From VRUE01 sp963762205 (GTDB lineage Bacteria > Actinomycetota > Thermoleophilia > Solirubrobacterales > 70-9): 64,000 nt of DNA. The stretch's first letter is position 1; each line of letters starts with the position of its first letter. Of this stretch, positions 17,039 to 25,664 are shown piece by piece. Both the position numbers and the translations under genes were made by a program. The stretch lies in contig CAVXJZ010000003.1 of assembly GCA_963762205.1 (NCBI GenBank), positions 682,001 to 746,000 on the forward strand. The letters are read 5' to 3'. A model generated the notes under the pieces. It made no database searches. It saw only the letters and a list, made by a program, of their open reading frames with translations, and had not been told where the DNA came from.

Positions 17039-17271
17039 AGAATCGCTCACCGCGCATTGTCAAGTCGTCCAACTGAGATCTTCGGCCTGCGAGCGACCTG
17101 GCCTGCTCTGGTAGCTCTGCCGGGCAAGGTGGGCTCGCCGCCGCGACGCTTCTGCATACCGCGTGGAAGCAAAATCGGCGATTTCCTCGGTCGCGCCGGC
17201 TCGAGAAGGGGATCAGGGGCGAGAGGTCGTTAGCCCAGGCGAGCGTTGCCTCACCCGTCCTGCGAAGGCAC

Positions 17272-18219
17272 TCACCCTTCGTCGAGGTCACCGAACAGGC
17301 ACTCGCGGGGGTCCTTGTCGTCGCGGAAGCGGCGGAAGCGGGCGCCGTGGCGGATGCGGCCGGCGGCGGCGTGGTCGTAGCCGACTTCGATCACCAGCTC
17401 GGGGCGGAGGGCGACCCACTCGAGGTCGCGGCCACCGGTCCAGCGGCTCGGCTCGGCGGTGCCGCTCTCGCCGGTCTCCAGATGCGCGAGCATCTTCGGC
17501 ATCGCCCGTTTCTCGGCCGCGCTGAAGCCGGAGATGTGGCCCACGGGCCGCAGCTCGTCGCCGTCGTAGAGGCCGAGGATCAGCGAGCCGACCGTGCCCT
17601 CCTCCTTGCCCGGCCGCCAGCCGAGCACGACGCAGTCGATCTCCCGCTCGCGCTTGACCTTCGCCATCCCCTTGCGCTTGCCCGGGATGTAGGGGGCGTC
17701 GAGCTGCTTCGCCATCGTGCCCTCGGTCCGGCGCAGCCACTCCTCGGCCCGCCCGGTGTCCCGGGTGAGCGGGGTGAGGGTCAGCCCGGCCTCGGCGGCC
17801 AGCGCCTCGAGCCGCTCACGGCGCTCGGCGAAGGGGACGTCGAGCAGCGAGTCGTCGCCCTCCGCCAGCAGGTCGAAGGCCGTGTATTCGGCGGGGATCT
17901 CCTTCGCCAGCAGGTTGATCCGCGACTCCGCCGGGTGGATGCGGCTCTGCAGCGCGTCGAACTCGATGTTGCCCTCGGCGTCGCGGATCACCAGCTCGCC
18001 GTCGAGCACATGCCTTCCCGGGGCGAAGCTCAGCTCCGGGAAGTAGCGGGAGAGCGCCTTGCCGCCGCGCGACTGGATGTAGGCCTCGTTGCCGTCGACG
18101 AAGACGATCGCCCGAAAGCCGTCGAGCTTCGGCTCATACGCCCAGTCGTCTCCGGTCGGCAGGGCCTTTCGGGTCAGCGCCAGCTGCGGCTTGATCGGCG
18201 GTGCGAGGGGGAGGCTCAC
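17272..18219 (-). CDS. ATP-dependent DNA ligase
   Basis: Seals DNA nicks using ATP. The 315-residue protein has the two-domain core of LigC/LigD ligase modules: an adenylation domain with catalytic Lys in motif I (EPKLDGFR, about residues 29-36), and RHVLDGELVI, GTMAKQLDAPYIPGKR, then an OB-fold with LGWRPGKEEG. No polymerase or nuclease domain is fused, so it is a stand-alone repair ligase rather than a full LigD. No Ku gene is in the window. ATG 18219 begins at a typical MSLPL start. Its stop is near the repeat-bearing region at 17.2 kb. Confidence 0.9.
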   Translation of the reverse strand: MSLPLAPPIKPQLALTRKALPTGDDWAYEPKLDGFRAIVFVDGNEAYIQSRGGKALSRYFPELSFAPGRHVLDGELVIRDAEGNIEFDALQSRIHPAESRINLLAKEIPAEYTAFDLLAEGDDSLLDVPFAERRERLEALAAEAGLTLTPLTRDTGRAEEWLRRTEGTMAKQLDAPYIPGKRKGMAKVKREREIDCVVLGWRPGKEEGTVGSLILGLYDGDELRPVGHISGFSAAEKRAMPKMLAHLETGESGTAEPSRWTGGRDLEWVALRPELVIEVGYDHAAAGRIRHGARFRRFRDDKDPRECLFGDLDEG

Positions 18220-18244
18220 CGTTTGCCGATGATCGCAGCGCGCG

Positions 18245-19084
18245 CTAGGGGTTGCCGCCCGGCGAGCGCCGCGCCCGGCTCTCGCGCGGGTCCGGGATCG
18301 GGACCGCCGCCAGCAGCGCCTTCGTATAGGGCTCGCGGGCGAAGTCGCAGATCCGGTCCGCCGGCCCCTGCTCGACGATCCTGCCGTCGTGCATGACCGC
18401 GATCCGGTCGGACACGTGGCGGACGACGCCGATGTCGTGGGCGACGAAGACGTAGCTGAAGCCGAACTCGTCCTGGAGGTCCTGGAGCAGGTTGATGATC
18501 TGGGCCTGGATCGAGACGTCGAGGGCGGAGACCGGCTCGTCGGCGATGATCAGCTTCGGCTTCAGCGCGAGGGCCCGCGCGATCCCGATCCGCTGCCGCT
18601 GTCCGCCGGAGAACTCGTGCGGGTAGCGGTCGTAGTGCTCGGACGCCAGCCCGACCCGGTCGAGCAGCTCGAGGACCCGCCCGCGCAGCTCCGCTCCCGA
18701 GGCCACATCCTGCATCCGCAGCGGGTCGCCGATGATCTGCCCCACCCGCTTGCGCGGGTTGAGCGAGGCGAAGGGGTCCTGGAAGACCATCTGCATCTCC
18801 CGGCGCAGCGGGCGCATCGCACGCCGCGAGAGGCCGGCGATCTCACGGCCCTCGAATCGCACCGACCCCGAGGTCGGCCTGAGCAGCTGCAGGACGGTGC
18901 GGCTGAGCGTCGACTTGCCGCTGCCCGACTCGCCGACGAGGCCCAGCGTTTCGCCGGCGCCGACGCGGAAGCTGACGCCGTCGACGGCCTTGATCCGATC
19001 GACCTCGCGGTCGATGAGCAGGCCCCGCTTGACGGGGAAGTGCTTGACGAGGTCGGTGACCTCGAGCAGCGTCTCGGCGCTCAC
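18245..19084 (-). CDS. oppF: Oligopeptide/dipeptide ABC transporter ATP-binding protein (OppF-like)
   Basis: Cytoplasmic ATPase of a peptide/nickel-type importer. The 279-residue protein has Walker A GESGSGKST, the signature SGGQRQRIGIARAL, Walker B LIIADEPVSALD and the H-loop VAHD. Like other OppF/DppF proteins it ends in a short C-terminal extension (PIPDPRESRARR). It lacks the longer Cys-rich C-terminus of its partner. Its start overlaps the OppD stop by 4 bp, the last gene of the six-gene operon transcribed from 25.1 kb. Confidence 0.93.
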   Translation of the reverse strand: MSAETLLEVTDLVKHFPVKRGLLIDREVDRIKAVDGVSFRVGAGETLGLVGESGSGKSTLSRTVLQLLRPTSGSVRFEGREIAGLSRRAMRPLRREMQMVFQDPFASLNPRKRVGQIIGDPLRMQDVASGAELRGRVLELLDRVGLASEHYDRYPHEFSGGQRQRIGIARALALKPKLIIADEPVSALDVSIQAQIINLLQDLQDEFGFSYVFVAHDIGVVRHVSDRIAVMHDGRIVEQGPADRICDFAREPYTKALLAAVPIPDPRESRARRSPGGNP

Positions 19085-20136
19085 GCCTGCTCGCTCCCTG
19101 TCGGCGCCGGGGCCTCGAGGCCGATGCGCCCCCCGACCTCCCTGAGCCGGGCCTTGTCGTCGGGCGTCAGCCAGCAGCGGTCGAGGTGGGCGGGGGCATC
19201 CGGCCTGCGGGCCTCGAGCGGCGGCATCTTCGGACAGCGATCGAAGGCGTGCGGGCAGCGGGGGCGGAAGGCGCAGCCCCCGTCCAGGCTGAGCAGCGAT
19301 GGGGGGGAGCCGGGGATCTGCGGCAGGCGCTCGGGACGCGCCTCGTCGAGCCGGGTCAGCGAGCCGAGCAGGCCCCAGGTGTAGGGGTGCTGGGGGTCGT
19401 AGAAGATCTCGTCGAGGGTTCCCTGCTCGACGATCCTCCCCGCGTACATCACCAGCACCCGGTCGGCGACTTCGGCGACGACGCCGAGGTCGTGGGTGAT
19501 CAGGATCGTCGCCAGGCCGCGCTCGCGATTGAGGCGCGCGAGCAGCTCGAGGATCTGGGCCTGGACGGTGACGTCGAGGGCCGTCGTCGGCTCGTCGGCG
19601 ATCAGCACCTCGGGCTCCAGCGCGAGGGTCATCGCGATCATCGCCCGCTGCCGCATGCCACCGGAGAACTCGTGCGGATAGGCGTCGACCCGCCGCTCGG
19701 CGTTGGGGATGCCGACCGAGTCGAGCATCTCGACCGCGGTCCGCCGTGCCTCGCCCCGGGCCACGTCGCGATGGGCCCGGATCGCCTCGACGATCTGGTC
19801 GCCGATTCGGTAGACGGGGTTGAAGGAGGTCATCGGGTCCTGGAAGACCATCCCGACCCGCTCGCCGCGGACCCGGCGCAGCTCGGCCTCGTTCGCCTCG
19901 ACCAGGTTCGTCCCGCCGAGGTCGACGCTGCCCTCGATCCTCGAGTTGTGGGAGCGGGTCAGCCCGATCAGAGTCTGGGCGGTGACGCTCTTGCCCGACC
20001 CGGACTCGCCGACGATCGCCAGCACCTCCCCGGGAGCGAGGTCGAAGGAGACCCCGTCGACGGCCTGGACGCGGCCGGCTTCGGTGACGAAACCGACGCG
20101 CAGGTCCCGAACCGAGAGCAGCGGCGCGCTAGTCAT
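19081..20136 (-). CDS. oppD: Oligopeptide/dipeptide ABC transporter ATP-binding protein (OppD-like)
   Basis: Partner ATPase of OppF in a peptide importer. 351 residues: Walker A GESGSGKSVT, signature SGGMRQRAMIAMTL, Walker B VLIADEPTTALD, and the C-terminal oligopeptide_HPY extension with a Cys motif, CAFRPRCPHAFDRCPKM, which in relatives binds an Fe-S cluster or metal. Starts at ATG 20136, overlapping the end of oppB by 8 bp. All six genes of this operon are tightly packed, so translation is probably coupled. Confidence 0.93.
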   Translation of the reverse strand: MTSAPLLSVRDLRVGFVTEAGRVQAVDGVSFDLAPGEVLAIVGESGSGKSVTAQTLIGLTRSHNSRIEGSVDLGGTNLVEANEAELRRVRGERVGMVFQDPMTSFNPVYRIGDQIVEAIRAHRDVARGEARRTAVEMLDSVGIPNAERRVDAYPHEFSGGMRQRAMIAMTLALEPEVLIADEPTTALDVTVQAQILELLARLNRERGLATILITHDLGVVAEVADRVLVMYAGRIVEQGTLDEIFYDPQHPYTWGLLGSLTRLDEARPERLPQIPGSPPSLLSLDGGCAFRPRCPHAFDRCPKMPPLEARRPDAPAHLDRCWLTPDDKARLREVGGRIGLEAPAPTGSEQA

Positions 20137-21088
20137 CGGACGTCTCCCCGAGCCGGATCCGCGGGTCGAGATAGGCGTAGGCGACGTCGACCAGGGCGTT
20201 GAAGAAGACGACGAAGAAGGCGCCGAAGAGGGTGATCGCCATGATCGGCGGCAGGTCGACGTTTTCGATCGATTCGTAGGCGTACTGGCCGACCCCGTTG
20301 AGGCTGTAGAGCGCTTCGGTGAGGACCGCCCCCCCGCCGATCAGGGTCGCGAAGTCGAGCCCGAAGATGGAGACGACGGGGATCAGCGAGTTGCGCAGCA
20401 CGTGCCGTGTCATCACCCGACGCTCGCGGAGCCCCTTGGCGCGGGCCGTGCGCACGTAGTCCTCGCCCATCACGTCGAGCATGTTGGAGCGCAGCACGCG
20501 GCTGTAGAAGCCGACGTAGAGGATCACGAGCGTCATCCAGGGGAGGATCATGTGGGTCAGCCATTCCCCCGGTTCTTCGCTGAGTTCGACGTAGCCGCCG
20601 GTCGGGAAGATGCCGGTGTCGTAGGCGAGGTACTTGAGGAACAGCGCCGCCAGCCAGAAGACCGGCATCGAGATCCCGACCACGGCGACGATCGTGAGGG
20701 TCTTGTCGAGCCAGGTGCCTGCGCGGATCGCCGACAGGTAGCCGAAGAGGATGCCGAAGAACATCCAGATCACGGCGGCGCCGATGCAGAGCGAGACGGT
20801 CGCCGGGATGCCCTCGACGATGCGGTCGATCACGTTTTCGCGCTGCGAGTAGGAGATCAGGTCGCCGCTGAAGACCTTGCGCATCATCGTCAGGTACTGC
20901 TCGGGGAGGGAGTCGTCGAAGCCCCATTCGTCGGTGATGCTCGCGACCAGCTCCGGGGTCGCGTTCTTGCCGGCCATCCGCTGCGCCGGGTCGGTCGGGA
21001 TCACGTTGAAGATCAGGAAGGTGAGGACCGAGATCGCGAACAGCACGAGGACCATTGCGACCAGGCGTCGGGCGACGAAGCTGGCCAT
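20129..21088 (-). CDS. oppB: Oligopeptide/dipeptide ABC transporter permease (OppB-like)
   Basis: Inner-membrane permease of a peptide importer, 319 residues with six predicted helices. The N-terminal LVAMVLVLFAISVLTFLIFNVIPTDP and the cytoplasmic coupling loop (EDYVRTARAKGL, which docks on the ATPases) are typical of OppB/DppB. ATG 21088 shares a base with the oppC stop (ATGA). It pairs with oppC to form the channel. No unusual features. Confidence 0.93.
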   Translation of the reverse strand: MASFVARRLVAMVLVLFAISVLTFLIFNVIPTDPAQRMAGKNATPELVASITDEWGFDDSLPEQYLTMMRKVFSGDLISYSQRENVIDRIVEGIPATVSLCIGAAVIWMFFGILFGYLSAIRAGTWLDKTLTIVAVVGISMPVFWLAALFLKYLAYDTGIFPTGGYVELSEEPGEWLTHMILPWMTLVILYVGFYSRVLRSNMLDVMGEDYVRTARAKGLRERRVMTRHVLRNSLIPVVSIFGLDFATLIGGGAVLTEALYSLNGVGQYAYESIENVDLPPIMAITLFGAFFVVFFNALVDVAYAYLDPRIRLGETSDD

Positions 21089-22149
21089 CAGACCGCCGCT
21101 CCCTCGTCCTCGACCTGGCCGGTGTGGGCCTCGAGCCTGACCTTCGAGCGCGGGTCGAGCGCGTCGCGCAGGCCGTCGCCGAAGACGTTCAGCGAGAGCA
21201 CGGTGAGCAGGATCATCGTGCTCGGCAGGATCGTGAGCAGGGGCGTGCTGTTGATCAGGTTGAAGCCGGTCGCGATCATCGATCCCCAGGAGGCCTCCGG
21301 CTGCTGGACGCCGACGCCGAGGAAGGAGAGCGCCGCCTCGAGCAGCATGTTGTTGGCGATGCTGAGCGTGAAGAAGACGATCAGCGTCGAGAGGAGATTG
21401 GGGAGGAGCTCGCCGAACATCACGCGCAGCGGCCCCGCGCCCTGGGCGACCGAGGCCTCGACGAACTCCTTCTCGCGCAGGGCGAGGATTTCACCCCTCA
21501 GGGGTCGCGCCATGTAGGGCGTGTAGACGAAGCCGATGATCAGGATCGGGATCCAGATCGAGCCGGAGGGGATGTCTATGAAGAGGATCTGGAGCCCGCT
21601 GACGGCCAGGGTGATGCCGAGCGCGATCGCCAGGAGCAGGACCGGGAAGGCCCAGATCACCTCGAGCAGGCGCGAGATCAGGGTGTCGACCCAGCCGCGG
21701 TAGTAGCCGGCGAGGAGGGCGAGCAGGACCGCGAGCACGGTGGTGATCGCCGCCGAGGCGAAGCCGATGAACAGCGAGGTCCGCCCGCCGTACATGAGGC
21801 GGACCATCTCGTCGCGCCCGAGCCGCCCGTCGGCGCCGAGGAAGAACTTGCCGTCGGCTTCGAGCCACTGGGGCCCGATCGGGTGGCCTTCGACGTCGAC
21901 GACCTCCCTGGTTTCGCCACCGACCTCGAGTTTCTCGACCGTGTGGGTGGCGTTCGGGCCGGTGCCGGCGACGTTGTCGGCCCAGAGGGGCGCCGCGAGG
22001 ACGAAGAGGACGATCAGGACGAAGAGGCCGAGGAAGGCGAGCGCCGTGCGGTTGCGCCTCAGCCGCCGCCCGGCGAGCCGCCAGGGGCCGGCGCCGGCGA
22101 GCCCCGGTGCGACCTGGGGCTCGGCGGCGCCCTCGAGCGTCTCGCTCAG
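21088..22149 (-). CDS. oppC: Oligopeptide/dipeptide ABC transporter permease (OppC-like), apparent CTG start
   Basis: Second permease of the importer. The whole OppC fold, including the OppC_N helix (AGRRLRRNRTALAFLGLFVLIV) and the loop ending FGADGRLGRD, is encoded from 22149 to 21088, giving 353 residues. No ATG, GTG or TTG occurs in this frame between the upstream stop (about 22180) and ATG 21807, which would remove the first helix. The codon CTG at 22149 stands 5 nt after AGGGGGG, a strong ribosome binding site, 10 nt after the stop of the substrate-binding gene. I therefore call CTG as the start; the only ATG-initiated alternative (21807) would give a 239-residue truncated protein. The coupling loop is EFVEASVAQGAG. 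Confidence 0.8.
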   Translation of the reverse strand: MSETLEGAAEPQVAPGLAGAGPWRLAGRRLRRNRTALAFLGLFVLIVLFVLAAPLWADNVAGTGPNATHTVEKLEVGGETREVVDVEGHPIGPQWLEADGKFFLGADGRLGRDEMVRLMYGGRTSLFIGFASAAITTVLAVLLALLAGYYRGWVDTLISRLLEVIWAFPVLLLAIALGITLAVSGLQILFIDIPSGSIWIPILIIGFVYTPYMARPLRGEILALREKEFVEASVAQGAGPLRVMFGELLPNLLSTLIVFFTLSIANNMLLEAALSFLGVGVQQPEASWGSMIATGFNLINSTPLLTILPSTMILLTVLSLNVFGDGLRDALDPRSKVRLEAHTGQVEDEGAAV

Positions 22150-22159
22150 ACCCGCCCCC

Positions 22160-23785
22160 CTACTTGAACTGGAAGCTGGTCAGGTCCTGCCCGAAGGTCG
22201 GGTTGTAGATCACGTCGTCGAGTTCGACGCTGTCGTCGACGAAGGTCGTGACCGTTTTCGTCCCGTAGGGCGCCCAGGGCGCGTCTTCCATGAATTCCTT
22301 GTCGATCTGGGCGTACTCGGCTTCCTGCTCGGGCCCGAGCTCTTCTTCGCGGAGCTTCGCCAGCTTCTTGTCGAGCCGCGGGTTGTCGGTCTGGGAATTG
22401 TTCGTGTTGTTGGTCGGGAAGATGCTTTCGCCCTCCAGCAGCGGCTGGAAGAAGTCGTTCGGGTGCGGGTAGTCCTCGTACCAGTCGGTCCAGCCGGTGT
22501 CGAGGTCCGGGGTCGAGAGGTTCCCGATCACCGTGAAGTAGCTGTCCGGGTTGAGCGTCTTCAGGTTCACGTTGAAGCCGAGTTTTTCGAGCACGTCGGC
22601 GTAGTAGGCCCCGGCTTCGTTGTTGGGGCTTTCGTTGTCGGTCCAGACGGTGATGTCGCGGTCCGACGGGTTGGCTTCGTCGATCATCGCCTTCGCCTTG
22701 GCCATGTCGTACGGATAGAGGTCGTAGGGCTCGTGGCCCGGCATGTTCGGCGGCAGGATCTGGTGGGTCGATTTGAGCTGGCCCGAGTAGATCCGTTCCA
22801 TCGCGTCCGGATCGATCGCGTGGTTGACGGCCTGGCGGACCTTGACGTCGTCGAACGGCGCCTTCGTGGTGTTCATCCAGAAGTAGTAGGTGCTGATCGT
22901 CGGCTCGACCCGGAACTGGGTCCCGTCGTACTTGTCCTTGATTTCCGCGTAGCGGTCGGCGGGCGGCGGGGTCTGCATCCAGTTCGTCCGGTTCTGTTCG
23001 ATTTCGTTGAGCTGGGTCGAGTCGTTGCGGACTATCTTGATGTCGATCCTGTCGACGTGGCCGTCGGGCAGGTCGGAGAGGATGTCGCCGTTGCTCTTCG
23101 TCCAAGCCGGGTTGCGTTCGTATTCCCAGCCCTTGCCCGGGTCGGCGTTGGTGATCACGTATTGCCCGCTGGCCGGGGGCGGTTCAGAGGAGAGGTTCTT
23201 GACCGGGGTGCCGGCCGGCAGCGGCGCCACGAAGAGCAGTCCGAGCTCGTAGACGAACGTCCCGCGCGGCCGGACCAGGTCGATCTCGATGCGCCCGGTC
23301 TTGTCGTTCGCCTTGATCCCCGGGATGCCGCCTTCCTTGGTTTCGGCGAACTCTTCGGCGCCGACGATGTCGGTGTAGAAGGGCGTGCCGGGGGAGTTGA
23401 TCTTGAACGTCCGTTCGACGGTCTTCTTGAAGTCGGAGGCCTTGATCGGGGTGCCGTCGGAGTATTCGAGGCCGGATTGGAGGTCCATCGTGTAGGTCTT
23501 GCCGCCGTTGCTGATCTTCGGCATCTCCTTGACCAGGCCCGGGACCACCTCGCTGCCTTCGTCGCCGCTCGCGTGCTTGTAGGTGAGGAGCGGGATGTAG
23601 GTGTCGTACATCGCCGTCCAGCCTTCCGCCGTGTAGGAGAGAGCCGGGTCGAGGTAGTCGGGGAAGCCGGCGAAGCTGCCGGTGAGCGTGCCGCCCTCCT
23701 TGCCCGACTGGCCGCACGACGCGAGTCCGAGCGCTGCGACGGCCAGCAGCGCCACTGCGGTCGAGATTGCGATCGGCTTCCTCAC
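22160..23785 (-). CDS. ABC transporter substrate-binding lipoprotein, family 5 (peptide/nickel type)
   Basis: Extracytoplasmic binding protein of 541 residues. The GTG at 23785 gives a signal sequence ending in the lipobox L-A-S-C at residue 24, preceded by GGAGG with ~6-nt spacing. The mature part follows the family 5 pattern: AEGWTAMYDTYIPLLTYKH, FKKTVERTFKI, and the C-terminal NAIDPDAMERIY-type stretch. The ligand may be a peptide, nickel chelate or sugar; the sequence does not say. It starts 3 bp after the MFS stop and its own stop lies 10 bp from the oppC start. Confidence 0.92.
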   Translation of the reverse strand: MRKPIAISTAVALLAVAALGLASCGQSGKEGGTLTGSFAGFPDYLDPALSYTAEGWTAMYDTYIPLLTYKHASGDEGSEVVPGLVKEMPKISNGGKTYTMDLQSGLEYSDGTPIKASDFKKTVERTFKINSPGTPFYTDIVGAEEFAETKEGGIPGIKANDKTGRIEIDLVRPRGTFVYELGLLFVAPLPAGTPVKNLSSEPPPASGQYVITNADPGKGWEYERNPAWTKSNGDILSDLPDGHVDRIDIKIVRNDSTQLNEIEQNRTNWMQTPPPADRYAEIKDKYDGTQFRVEPTISTYYFWMNTTKAPFDDVKVRQAVNHAIDPDAMERIYSGQLKSTHQILPPNMPGHEPYDLYPYDMAKAKAMIDEANPSDRDITVWTDNESPNNEAGAYYADVLEKLGFNVNLKTLNPDSYFTVIGNLSTPDLDTGWTDWYEDYPHPNDFFQPLLEGESIFPTNNTNNSQTDNPRLDKKLAKLREEELGPEQEAEYAQIDKEFMEDAPWAPYGTKTVTTFVDDSVELDDVIYNPTFGQDLTSFQFK

Positions 23786-23788
23786 TTT

Positions 23789-25111
23789 TTACCTCCAGGT
23801 CGGAACTGCTGGGACGGGGGCATCTGCACGGATTCCCGCATGGATTGCGGGAATCAACTCCACCATAACGTCGTCGTCGGCGGCCTCGGCGGGGCCCTTT
23901 CTGGCCGATTGTTCGGGCCATTGCCTGCCGAGAAAGGGCGCCGCGGCGAGGGCGGTCAGCACGGCGCCGACGCCGGCGACCGCGAACGCCGCCCTGGCGT
24001 CGAAGCCGGTCGCGATCAGGCCGCCGAGCAGGAAGCCGATGCCGGGCATCGCCGAGCTCATCGATTCGAGGACGCTGATCACCCGCGCCTGCATCGACGC
24101 TGTGGTCAGTTCCTGCACCGCGCTGACGACGGTCACCCACTGCACGCCGTTGCCGACCCCGCCGACGACGGCGGCCGCACAGGCGATGGCCAGGGTCGGC
24201 GCCGCGGCCATGCCGAGGTAGCCGGCGCCGACGCCGATCGTGCTGAAGAACAGCAGCAGCGGCAGCGGCGCCCGCCGCAGGCCGGCGAAGACGCCGCTGC
24301 CGACGACCATTCCCGTCCCCCAGCTCGCCAGCAGCAGTCCGTAGCCGGTGTCGCTGGCGCCGAGGGTCTCCTTCGCGTAGACGACCTCGACCGGGATCGC
24401 CAAAGTGAAGAAGACGAGCGCGACGGACTGGGCCCCGATCAGGCGCGACAGCGTCCTGTGGCCGCGGACGTAGCCGACGCCGGCGCGGATCTGGTCGCGC
24501 AGCCTGCCCGGCTCGGGCTCGGCGTGGGGCAGGGGGTGGGCGGTGAAGACGATCCAGGCGATCGCATAGAAGGAGACGGCGTCGAGCAGCAGTGCCGACT
24601 GCACGCCCAGCGTTGCGACCACGGCGCCCGCGACGACCGGTCCGCCGGCGGCGCCCGCGGTGAAGGCGACGTTGAGGATCGCGTTGCCGGCCCGCAGCTC
24701 GCCCTCGTCCTCGAGCATCGCCGCCGTGACCGCGCGGGTGAGGGTTTTCGCCGTCAACGCCAGCGCCCCGTCGAACGCCGCCACGACGACGACCGCCGCC
24801 AGTGAGAAGTGCTCGGAGAGCAGCGCCAGGCCGAGGAAGGCCGCGGCCTCGGCCGCGTAGACGCCCGGCAGCACGTAGCGTGGCGGCGGGCGCTCCAGCC
24901 TGGCCACGAAGAGCGGCGTCAGCAGCGCCGGCAGGAATCCCGTGCCGAGGAACAGCAGGGTCGTCGCCAGAGCGCTGCCGGTGATGTCGAAGACCAGCAC
25001 CGAGAGGGCGACGAGGCCGAGCCAGTCGCCCAGCTCGTTGATCGCGTAGGAGAGCGAGAGCCGCCGGAAGGCGGGCCTGTGCAGAGGGGCGAGCACCCCG
25101 CTGTCAGGCAC
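23789..25111 (-). CDS. MFS transporter, EntS/MFS_3 type
   Basis: Membrane carrier of 440 residues with twelve predicted helices. The pattern FRRLSLSYAINELGDWLGLVALSVLVFD at the N-terminus and FLGTGFLPALLTPLF fit the MFS_3 group, which contains multidrug and siderophore exporters. The Pro-rich C-terminal tail is short. It is the first gene of a tight operon whose remaining five genes encode a peptide-type ABC importer (3-bp gap before the binding protein). GTG 25111 is the only plausible start. The joint arrangement of an exporter with an importer is unusual. Confidence 0.88.
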   Translation of the reverse strand: MPDSGVLAPLHRPAFRRLSLSYAINELGDWLGLVALSVLVFDITGSALATTLLFLGTGFLPALLTPLFVARLERPPPRYVLPGVYAAEAAAFLGLALLSEHFSLAAVVVVAAFDGALALTAKTLTRAVTAAMLEDEGELRAGNAILNVAFTAGAAGGPVVAGAVVATLGVQSALLLDAVSFYAIAWIVFTAHPLPHAEPEPGRLRDQIRAGVGYVRGHRTLSRLIGAQSVALVFFTLAIPVEVVYAKETLGASDTGYGLLLASWGTGMVVGSGVFAGLRRAPLPLLLFFSTIGVGAGYLGMAAAPTLAIACAAAVVGGVGNGVQWVTVVSAVQELTTASMQARVISVLESMSSAMPGIGFLLGGLIATGFDARAAFAVAGVGAVLTALAAAPFLGRQWPEQSARKGPAEAADDDVMVELIPAIHAGIRADAPVPAVPTWR

Positions 25112-25162
25112 GGATTAGCCCCGACCTACGCATGGCTGGCCGTTCGGCCTACTTGGTTTCCG

Positions 25163-25251
25163 CACAAGATTCGGTGCAAATGCACAAGTTTCCGCCAACC
25201 TGTGGTACAACAGGCACAGCAATTCACAAGGTTCCGCTTGTGATGCACAAC
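25163..25251. repeat. Phased CACAAG-type repeat array with three inverted repeats
   Basis: CACAAG-like units occur at 25163, 25183, 25206 (TACAAC), 25225 and 25246 (CACAAC), at steps of 20, 23, 19 and 21 bp. Three dyads overlap the array: GTGCAAATGCAC at 25174-25185, CCTGT-N6-ACAGG at 25199-25214 and CACAAG-N6-CTTGTG at 25225-25242. The spacing puts repeats on one helix face, as in operator or iteron arrays. Confidence 0.7.
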
Positions 25252-25271
25252 TTGGGCTTCAACGAAAGGAC

Positions 25272-25380
25272 TTGACAATGGGTTGGCGGCGATAGATCTT
25301 CCAGAAGGGATGGGCCTCCAGTAAGAATCGGTCCATTTGAGTTTCGGCGGGGCGCCCATTGGGCGCCCTTCGTCGTTCTT
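25272..25380 (+). ncRNA. Candidate short terminated transcript
   Basis: TTGACA (25272-25277) is a perfect -35 box, with weak -10 candidates 15-17 nt downstream. About 55-60 nt beyond lies an intrinsic terminator at 25349-25380. A transcript of roughly 80-90 nt would result. A five-codon frame MGWRR begins at 25278, overlapping the promoter, so it is probably chance. This could be a small RNA or an attenuated leader of the HD-GYP gene. Confidence 0.35.
25349..25380 (+). terminator. Intrinsic terminator
   Basis: GGGCGCCC (25350-25357), loop ATT and GGGCGCCC (25361-25368) form an 8-bp hairpin, followed by TTCGTCGTTCTT. This is the clearest U-rich terminator in the window. Confidence 0.75.
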
Positions 25381-25664
25381 GAGGGGCATTGCTGCGGAGT
25401 TCGTCGTCCCGCGGCGATCGCCTCCCGGGTCGGGCGGGCGCAGTCGCCGGGCTGCAAGACGCGTTTCGTGTGCTGGACAACCGATTGAGAGGGGTTGAGC
25501 AGCGAAACCCCTGCATGTACCGTGAAAGCGGTCCTCCGACCGGTCCGGACCGCGTTCCCGGGCGGCTTCCCGCAACGGGATTGCCATTCGCAGGGAACCG
25601 GGTACGGGTCGGGAAAGCCCAGATACGGCTTGACCCCAAGCGAGGCCCTGCCGATGCGAAGACA

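Larger units (their letters stand above)
25112..25664. other. Gene-free control region between MFS operon and HD-GYP gene
   Basis: No coding frame convinces in 553 bp. The left part (25163-25251) has phased repeats and inverted repeats, the middle has a TTGACA box and a terminator, and 25381-25664 shows nothing I can name. Base composition in the left part is lower in GC than the neighbouring genes. Confidence 0.6.

Noticed and set aside
23405..23418. GAAC-N4-GTTC site in the binding-protein gene
   Set aside because: It lies deep inside a coding region and lacks one outer base of the LexA consensus, so it is likely chance.
25163..25251. DnaA-box cluster (replication origin)
   Set aside because: The units match TTGTCCACA at about six of nine positions at best and no dnaA/dnaN is nearby.
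25278..25295. Five-codon leader peptide MGWRR
   Set aside because: It overlaps the TTGACA promoter spacer, so it would not be transcribed from that promoter.
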